Positions 57,673 to 64,000 of a stretch of 64,000 nt of DNA are shown here, piece by piece (the first letter of the stretch is position 1; each line of letters starts with the position of its first letter). Source of the DNA: Eustoma russellianum. Lineage: Eukaryota > Streptophyta > Magnoliopsida > Gentianales > Gentianaceae. The notes below the pieces were generated by a model. It was not told the origin of the DNA and searched no databases. It saw only the letters and a program-made list of their open reading frames with translations. The DNA lies in NCBI GenBank assembly GCA_036186865.1, contig AP025041.1:35783538-35847537 (forward strand), in the 5' to 3' direction. Both the position numbers and the translations under genes were made by a program.

Positions 57673-58364
57673 ATGGATCCCTTCAGTTTTGATGATGCAA
57701 GTTCTCCAAGCAGTAACGTTTCTAGAAGAAGAAGACAAGAGTCACTACTTGCTTCTATGTCAAGTGTACAGGTCAAAGTACCCATGTTTGACCATGTGAA
57801 CTTCCCAAAAGACAATAAAGCCTTCTACCAAAAGAAGAAGGCTCTACAAGCAGAAATAGCTCATTGGGAAAGTTTATTGTCCGGATTCGAAAGCGATAAT
57901 GATGAAAATGAGAATCTAACTCTCACGGAGGTCATTGACGATGATCTTGACAAGGAGTTTTATTCTCTTATGGCCATTAAAGACAACATGGAAGTATGCA
58001 TTACATCCTCACATTATAGATTGATAGATGAAAGGGATGATTTAGTGCAAGAAAATGATTTTTTGGATATAAAGTATAAACCAAAAAGGAGTTTAGAGCA
58101 TGTTTAAGTGAATATAATGGCACGTTAGAAAATCATATTAAATTGCAACTTGAGCATGATATCCTATTGACCATGCATATGATAGCACTCGAGGAGAAGC
58201 ATGATTTAATAAAATCAAGCATCTCTCATAAGACCTTTGAGAATAAGAAAAATTCTCAAAAGAAAAGTGCAAATAAAAATAAAGTAGTCAAAGACGCATC
58301 CGCACCAAGCATGAATTCTAAAATTAATTCTAGTGTCATGTATGCATCCAAGAAGAGAAAATAA
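57673..58364 (+). pseudogene. Reduced Gag of element D
   Basis: The ATG at 57673 opens MDPFSFDDASSPSS. After VPMFDHVNFP the sequence moves directly to Lys-rich and then acidic sequence (SDNDENENLTLTEVIDDD). The roughly 200-residue capsid core usual for copia Gag is not seen, which suggests an internal deletion. A stop at 58107 breaks the frame, and a Lys/Asn-rich stretch continues to 58364. A copy lacking capsid would depend on Gag from another element. Confidence 0.65.
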
Positions 58365-58403
58365 AATTAACAGACATCATTTATCAAGGAGTCACAAACC
58401 TCC

Positions 58404-58751
58404 TTGAAGAAGCAAAGGCACATGCCTAAAGAAAAGGCAAAGTCAACAAAAATGTTAAAACCTTTTGTTGAATCCGTGAAAAATAAGTCTTCCTTGTTTT
58501 CAAAGAACGTCATCCCTAAACGGGAATCGCAGAATGTGCCAATGCACAGGAATGATAATCTTTATCACTCACACAAACACATTCCTATATATTTTTATTG
58601 TAATAAAAAGGGTCATGTAGAAAGAGTGTGCAGAGCTAAAAACGATAAACACTCTTATACACACAAACACATTCCTACATGTTTTCATTATAATAAAAAA
58701 GGTCATGTAGAGAGAGTGTGTAGAGTCAAAAATAATAAGAATCTTGAGTGA
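58404..58751 (+). pseudogene. Nucleocapsid of D with duplicated, damaged zinc knuckles
   Basis: Two tandem knuckles 90 bp apart read YFYCNKKGHVERVC and CFHYNKKGHVERVC. The first lacks the first Cys and the second lacks the second Cys, so neither has all four zinc ligands. The duplicated unit includes the flanking HKHIP. A stop follows at 58749-58751. Confidence 0.8.
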
Positions 58752-58839
58752 GTGCCCAAAGGCGAAGTGAAGGTGACTAACCTTCAAGGACCCAAAATTA
58801 AAAAGGTACCAATATCATATGGTTTATTTACAGGCCCTA

Positions 58840-59254
58840 GAACTAAATGGAGAAAGCGACGACAAGAATGTCAAATGGGTCGTGGACAGTGGGTGTTCCA
58901 ACCATATGACGGGAGACAAAAGTCTCTTCCATAGACTCACTTTTGCAAGATGGAGGAGTTGTCCACTTTGGAGGTAGCAAAGGCCAAATCAAAGGCCACG
59001 GTATTGTGGGTAACAATTCCTTCTCTCTTAGTGATGTTCTATATGTTGTAGGATTAAAGTTTAACTTGGTAAGTGTCAGTCAACTACGTGATGCTAATTA
59101 TAAAGTTACGTTTTTGAAAACAAAGCGCGTTGTGAAAACGGATAATACTATCTTATTTGAGGCTTTAAGATTCAAAAACATTTACAAACTTAGCATCAAT
59201 GATTTGGTTTCTCAAAATGTATCTTGCCTAGTTGCTAAAAATGATTTGACGTAA
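58840..59254 (+). pseudogene. Aspartic protease of element D
   Basis: The frame carrying WVVDSGCSNHMTGDKSLF (near 58872-58925) has the intact DSG. A frameshift follows, then GGVVHFGGSKGQIKGHG, NNSFSLSDVLYV and LVSVSQLRDANY, the copia protease body, in the frame 58943-59254. The stop after NDLT precedes the pre-integrase region. Confidence 0.8.
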
Positions 59255-60015
59255 CTATGGCATAGACGTCTCGGACACGTATGTTTCAAAACGTTTAAAT
59301 TTATTTGCAAAAACAATAAAGCCCGAGGGCCTTCCAAAAATGAGTTTTGAAAACCAAGACTTATGTGACACTTGTCAAAAGGCAAAGCTTGTGAAAACAA
59401 GCTTTAAACCAAAGAAAAATATATCCACCTCTAAACCCCTACAATTACTACATATAGATTTGTATAGAGAAGTTTTAACAAAAAGTTTGGGTGGTAAACA
59501 TCATACCTTCGTGGTAGTAGATGACTATACTCGTTATACATGGGTGATGTTTCTTGCTAAGAAAAATGATGCATGTAGTGAGTTTATGAGTTTGAGTAGA
59601 CGATTGGAAAATCACATGGGCGACACCACTAAAACTATCCAAAGTGATCGTGGTTCTGAGTTTGATGGTGAGTTTGAAAGGTTTTATGAATCCAAAGGAT
59701 ACTCACATGACCTTTCAGCTCCTAGAACTCCACAACAAAATGGCATAACCGAACGACAAAATAGAACTATACAAGAAATGCGTAGGTCAATGTTAAATGA
59801 GTTTGGATTTTCGGGCCGAAGCGGTAAATGCCGCTTGCCATGTGATTAATCATGTATATTTGAGACCTTACCTAAATGTGATATCTTATGAGCTTTGGAA
59901 TGGTAAAGTTCCTAATATTGAGTATTTCAATGTGTTTGGTTGTAAGTGTTTCATACTTAACACCAAGGACACTTTGGATAAACTTAACCTCAAAGCGGAT
60001 GAAGCTATCTTTTAG
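59255..60015 (+). pseudogene. Integrase of element D
   Basis: LWHRRLGHV opens the pre-integrase zinc domain and CDTCQKAK closes it. The core has all three acidic positions: LLHIDLYREV, IQSDRGSEFDGEF and GITERQNRTIQE. A frameshift near 59800 separates the C-terminal part (AEAVNAACHVINHVYLRP, FGCKCFILNTKDTLDKL), which stops at 60015. The catalytic residues are preserved, in contrast to N1, but the chain is broken. Confidence 0.85.
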
Positions 60016-60068
60016 GTTATGCCTCAAACAGTAAAGCATTTCGTGGTTTCAACAAAAATAGTCAAAAG

Positions 60069-60896
60069 ATGGAAGAATCAATCCATGTTAAGTTTAACGA
60101 GTCACTTAATGACGAGCCTGAACTTAATGAGGATTGTGAGGAAAATGAAGATGTTGCTCCTCAAGAAGAAATTCTTGAAGACATTCCAACGGTTGCTCAT
60201 CAACAAGAAATTATTGATAAGTCTCCAAATGAAAACATCTTCATTGAATTGAGAGTAGAACCTATTGAAGGTACTCCTCCACCTAGTGTGCATAAATTTA
60301 GTGAGTCAAATAGAAATATTTCTCATACTCATCTTGTTGATACACAAAATGTTGAAAAGGCATCTCATATTCCGGAAAATGAAAATCATCTAAATGATGA
60401 TGATACGTCACTTCCGGAATATGATCATGAGAAAGTTGGAGGAGATGTCTCCAACCTTCCTAGATCATTCAAGCACAAAAGTTCTCACCCACACGAGTTT
60501 GTCATATGTGATTTAAATAGGTGCATCACTAAAAGAAGGCAATATAGAGAGAACGCATTCGTTTCTCTCATAGATCCTAAAAATGTTAAAGATGCACTTC
60601 TTGATGAAAATTTGATCTTGGCTATGCAAGAAGAATTAAACCAATTTGAAAGAAGTGATGTTTGGGAATTGGTTCCTAAACCACTTGATCATCCTATTAT
60701 TGGTACTAAATGGGTATTTCGTAACAAGATGGATGATCAAGGAAATGTCACTAGAAATAAAGCTAGATTAGTTGCTCAAGGATACCGTCAAGAAAAAGGT
60801 ATTGATTTTGATGAGACATTTGCACCCGTAGCACGGCCTGAAGCCACTAGAATGTTATTGGTATATGCTTGCTATAGAGATTTTAAACTTTACCAA
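60069..60896 (+). pseudogene. Connection and RT N-terminus of element D
   Basis: A Glu/Asp-rich connection (60069-60560) contains EESIHVKFNESL and LPRSFKHKSSHPHEF. RT follows: MQEELNQFERSDVWELVP, GTKWVFRNKMDDQGN, KARLVAQGYRQEKGIDFDE and APVARPEATRML. The frame then runs into RTE copy 3 right after FKLYQ and continues through it by chance to 61136. It is otherwise intact over more than 270 codons, one of the better preserved parts of the window. Confidence 0.85.
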
Positions 60897-61476
60897 TCAT
60901 CATCATCATCATCATCCGGACCCAGTATATCCCAACAACAGCAAAAGCTATCGTTAGGGTCTGAGGAGGGTAAGTGGCAGGCAGACAATACCTCTATCCC
61001 AAGGGATAGAGAGTCTGCTTCCAGTGAGACCCCTGGCTCTATATGTACCTGCATAAATGACATAATAATAGAGATATGTTGCGCTAGTGTGTTAGTGAGG
61101 AAATTCAAGGAATACAAAAAAGACTTTCGATATTAAAATACACATCACATGTATATGTACATGTAATGTAAAACAACGGTATAACGGTATAACATACGCA
61201 ACCAAGTGGAAAGTCAACCTAAAGCGTAGATAGTGTCTACGCCTATCTATATCCTTAAATATACTCTAAAGTGTCCCTATATATGGCCTATACCTCGTTA
61301 ACCTTAATCTTATGTCTCTATGAACTCCTATCATGGACCATGTCCTCAGAGAGATGCAAATCTAGTAGATCGTGCCTTATCTGCTCATCCCAAGTTAGTT
61401 TGGGCCTGCCTTTACTCCTGTTTCCCTCTACAATGAGGCTTTCAATTGCTCTGACCGATGCCGTTGTCCGTCTCTG
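60897..61476 (-). mobile_element. RTE copy 3, 5'-truncated, in D RT gene
   Basis: On the minus strand the frame has RAIESLIVEGNRSKGRPKLTW and WDEQIRHDLLDLHLSEDM, followed by the 3' untranslated region. It ends CCCTAACGATAGC...GGGATATACTGGGT and a (GAT)n tail next to 60897. CTTTACCAA duplications (60888-60896 and 61477-61485) flank it. Length is 580 bp. Confidence 0.9.
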
Positions 61477-62661
61477 CTTTACCAAATGGATTTTAAATCC
61501 GCCTTCTTGAATGGTGTTATTCAAGAAGAAGTGTATGTTGCACAACCTCCCGGGTTTGAATGTCATGATTCACCACATCATGTTTTGAAATTTAAAAAGG
61601 CTCTTTATGGCATCAAGCAAGCTCTAAGAGCTTGCTACGAGAGGTTAAGTACTTTTCGTCTTAATAACGGATTCTCAAGGGGTAAAGTTGACACTACTTT
61701 GTTTATCAAAGAACAAGATAGAAATCAATTAATTGTACAAGTATATGTTGATGATATTATTTTTGGTGCTACTAACAATTGTCTTTGTGAGCAATTTGCT
61801 AGCTTAATGCAAGGTGAATTCGAGATGAGTATGATGGGTGAACTAAATTACTTTCTTGGACTACAAATCAAGCAAACTGAAGAAGGAATGTACATCTCTC
61901 AAACCAAATACACGAAGGACTTGCTCAAGAAGTACAACTTTCGTAAAGGAAGAGAAGTAAACACTCCAATGAGCACAAGTACCAAGCTTGACAAGGATGA
62001 GAAAGGAAAGCATATCGAGATAACCTTGTATCGTGGTACTATAGGTAGTCTACTTTATTTTACTGCGAGTAGACCCAATATTTTACATGTAGTATGCTTA
62101 TGTGCTAGATTTCAAAGTGATCCTAGGGAAATGCATCTAATTGCTGTAAAACGTATTCTTAGATACCTTAGATGTACTTTGAAATTTGAGTTATTTTATC
62201 CTAAAAATGCATGTTTTGATTTAAGGGGATATTGTGACTCTGATTATGCGGGGAGTCTTATTGATAGAAAGAGCACATCCGGGACTTGTCAATTTCTCGG
62301 TGATTGTCTTGTTACTTGGTTCTCTAAGAAACAAAACAATGTTTCTCTTTCTACGGCGGAATCTGAATATGTGTCGGCTGCCTCTTGTTGTGCACAATTG
62401 TTATGGATGACAAACACTTTAAATGACTATAGCATTCACTTCTCTAAAGTGCATATTTTGTGTGAAAACACGTCTGCTATAAATATTGCACAAAATCCCG
62501 TCCAACACATACAGACTAAGCACATTGAAGTGAGATATCATTTCATCCGTGATTGTGTACAAAAGAACTTGGTTAGTGTGGAATTTGTTCCAACATGTGA
62601 CCAATTAACAGACATACTTGCATCTATAAGAAGCAGGTTGGGGTTGCTTAACATGGGTTGA
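61477..62661 (+). pseudogene. RT and RNase H of element D
   Basis: A 391-codon open frame: MDFKSAFLNGVIQEEVYV, YGIKQALRACYERL (usual Pro-Arg-Ala-Trp partly changed), YVDDIIFGAT with catalytic residues intact, MSMMGELNYFLGLQIKQT and MSTSTKLDKDEKGK. RNase H follows with CDSDYAGS, STAESEYVSAAS and LCENTSA, where the usual catalytic Asp is Glu. The end reads QLTDIL-ASIRSRLG; about ten residues (the FTKxLP motif seen in A) are missing. The frame itself is uninterrupted, but it is separated from the RT N-terminus by RTE copy 3. Confidence 0.85.
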
Positions 62662-62721
62662 TAATAACCCATTTTATGTTTGAGCAAGAAAATTCTTAAA
62701 TTTTCAAGGTCAGTATACATA

Positions 62722-63010
62722 AGGCGCTTCATCACAATTAGTTCAGGCGTTCAATGTCACATTAAGCGCCTGATGCTAAGGATGTCACTCGTTCAAAGTG
62801 ACATCAAGTGCTCTATGTCTCTCAATACATACATTCGAAGTGGATTTAAGCGCTTCATTCAAAATGGTTCACTCGTTCTAAGTGACATTAAGCGCTTAAT
62901 CTACTTATCCACAACTGTTTGATGTCACTTCAGGCGCTTCATCCTAGATTATGAAGTCGTTTGAAGTGTCATAAGGCGCTTAAACCCTAGTTCCTCACTG
63001 TCATACTAGG
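62722..63010. repeat. 42-bp periodic array upstream of ORF3 in D
   Basis: AGGCGCTT or AAGCGCTT cores begin at 62722, 62764, 62806, 62848, 62890, 62932 and 62974, exactly 42 bp apart with no indel despite many substitutions. GTGACATTAAG and CACTCGTTC words repeat in phase. The same motif and period occur in the D LTR at 56533-56660. A plus-strand frame is open across most of it with 14-residue repeats, but it has stops after 62920. Confidence 0.85.
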
Positions 63011-63356
63011 CGTCTCTTTAACTCTTCGTGTGAATTGAAGGATTTGACCTGCGCAGCCATTCCTCGTCCCCAAGTTCCTCTCCTCTTCCCCACTCCCACG
63101 TGTCCACATTCAATCACATTTTCTCATCTTCACTCTTCATCTTCCTCATTCCGTTATCCACTCTTCCACTTCTTCATCTTCCTACATTAATTCATCAATT
63201 ACTCCCACTCTCCCACTACCTCTCTATCTGAACGCCCCTGTCTCCTCATCTTCCTCTCATTATCTTTAAATTCCATCTTTCTTCTTTGTCTCCTCTCACG
63301 AAATCTCTTCCAACCTTCTTCTCCAAAAATTCCAACTTCTCTTTCTCACACTCAAG
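63011..63356 (+). promoter_or_regulatory. Putative ORF3 promoter/leader of element D
   Basis: About 300 bases rich in CTTC, TCCTC and CACT, with very few purine runs, precede the ORF3 ATG. This resembles a plant pyrimidine-rich 5' leader and parallels the ORF3 leader of element A. Confidence 0.4.
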
Positions 63357-63995
63357 ATGGCTTCAGCAAGTCCTTCAAGACGCATTCAAAGGGGCCACAA
63401 ACGTAAGCAAACTGCTGGCATTGTGGAACCTGAAGAACACACAACTCTTCGTGAAGGGCTCTCTAAAGATAACTTTCCCTGGATAAAGAAGTTTGACTCT
63501 GATACCAAAGAATCACCTCTGAATGTAGCAAAAGGTCTCCATCTATCACTCCATTCTCACATGCTCTATGAAGAATGGAGGAGCAACAACAGACCCGTTG
63601 TGCCCCTTAAACTGATCCGCCTCAGTGATTTCACTGAGTCTCACAGTGCCAATCAAATCATCACTCTGTTAGATCATCAGGACTGGACCTCTCTTTGGTC
63701 CAGACGTGATATGCAAAAATTCTCCAAAGACTACACTCGGCTGTTTTATGCCAACATGTGGATTACTCCACAATCTGAGTTCCAACCATTCTCTCTGCAC
63801 ACAATCATCGCTGGCACACCCCTCCATTTCTCCATCCAAGAAATTTGTGATGCTTTAGGAGTCAAAAATGAAGGCCTCAGTGATTTCTCTGTATTTGACT
63901 GGAGTAGAAAATACAGACTCCGTGAGCAGGATGTTAAATTTGATTTGGGATACCTTCCCACAAAGAAGATTCAGAACATGTCTCTGTTGAACTAA
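63357..63995 (+). pseudogene. ORF3 of element D, plant transposon protein domain
   Basis: The ATG at 63357 begins with a Ser-rich, Arg/Lys-rich N-terminus (SPSRRIQRGHKRKQ). NFPWIKKFD, RPVVPLKLIRLSDF, DWTSLWSRRDMQKFSKDYTR, LFYANMW and HFSIQEICDALGVKNEG follow. The same motifs in the same order occur in the ORF3 of element A (4165-2927), so they are homologous; the YAN...G...LGV pattern matches the putative plant transposon protein domain (PF20167, from memory). The frame stops at 63993-63995 after 212 codons. Compared with about 412 in A the C-terminal half, including the coiled coil, is missing here or lies beyond a premature stop and the window end. It sits after pol and an LTR-like repeat array. 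Function unknown. Confidence 0.75.
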
Positions 63996-64000
63996 CGGTA

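Larger units (their letters stand above)
56151..64000 (+). mobile_element. Element D, SIRE-like copia with ORF3 (3' end outside window)
   Basis: 5' LTR (56151-57611), primer site, reduced gag, protease, integrase, RT and RNase H (broken by RTE copy 3), a repeat array and ORF3. Pol and ORF3 match those of element A on the other strand, so A and D form one lineage. The purine tract and 3' LTR are not reached. The 5-mer before the LTR is TTTCC. Confidence 0.9.

Noticed and set aside
60897..61136. C-terminal extension of the D RT frame (SSSSSSSGPSISQQQQKL)
   Set aside because: This is read-through into the reverse strand of RTE copy 3, bounded by CTTTACCAA duplications, not part of Pol.
62680..62922. 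80-codon frame with 14-residue repeats before ORF3
   Set aside because: The 42-bp DNA period explains the protein repeat; frames on both sides contain stops and the same motif occurs in the non-coding LTR.
1..64000. tRNA genes suggested by repeated TGGTATCAGAGC words
   Set aside because: These are retrotransposon primer-binding sites next to LTRs; no cloverleaf surrounds them.

Overview
This window reads as intergenic, retrotransposon-packed DNA of a flowering plant, probably a eudicot. I see no ordinary host gene. Almost every recognisable coding stretch belongs to Ty1/copia, Ty3/gypsy, LINE or RTE elements of plant type. Primer-binding sites complementary to initiator methionine tRNA recur, and LTR insertions carry 5-bp target duplications. 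Element letters A, N1, C, D, E, F, G, S and Z are mine.

Layout, left to right. (1) 1-939: 3' end of a Tork-like copia element Z on the minus strand. (2) Element A, a minus-strand SIRE-like copia element with an extra ORF3 between pol and its 3' LTR, occupies 940-4531 and 15815-17672. It is split by N1 (4532-15809, plus strand), a complete but defective copia element with a perfect TATAT target duplication. (3) 17673-25257: degenerate plus-strand gypsy E, itself interrupted by a 3.4-kb solo LTR S (18994-22421). (4) A Tat-like gypsy F (integrase at about 25400-26566, then a decayed antisense ORF) is split by G (28416-35756), a large gypsy derivative without pol, and by C (36710-54862), a relative of N1. 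(5) C carries three further insertions: an RTE fragment, a 6.8-kb element with inverted terminal units and a 9-bp target duplication that encloses an L1-type LINE, and a 64-bp RTE scrap. (6) 56151-end: element D, a relative of A with gag, pol (broken by a third RTE fragment) and ORF3. Its 3' LTR lies outside the window.

The nesting gives a relative chronology: Z before A before N1; F before G and C; C before the RTE and LINE-bearing insertions. All gag-pol frames carry stops or frameshifts, so nothing here looks autonomous.

The most interesting structure is not a gene. LTRs of several families carry short regularly spaced tandem arrays built on palindromes (52, 42 or about 104 bp). In the two ORF3-bearing elements, each family's own LTR motif recurs just upstream of the ORF3 leader, which suggests that ORF3 has an LTR-derived promoter.
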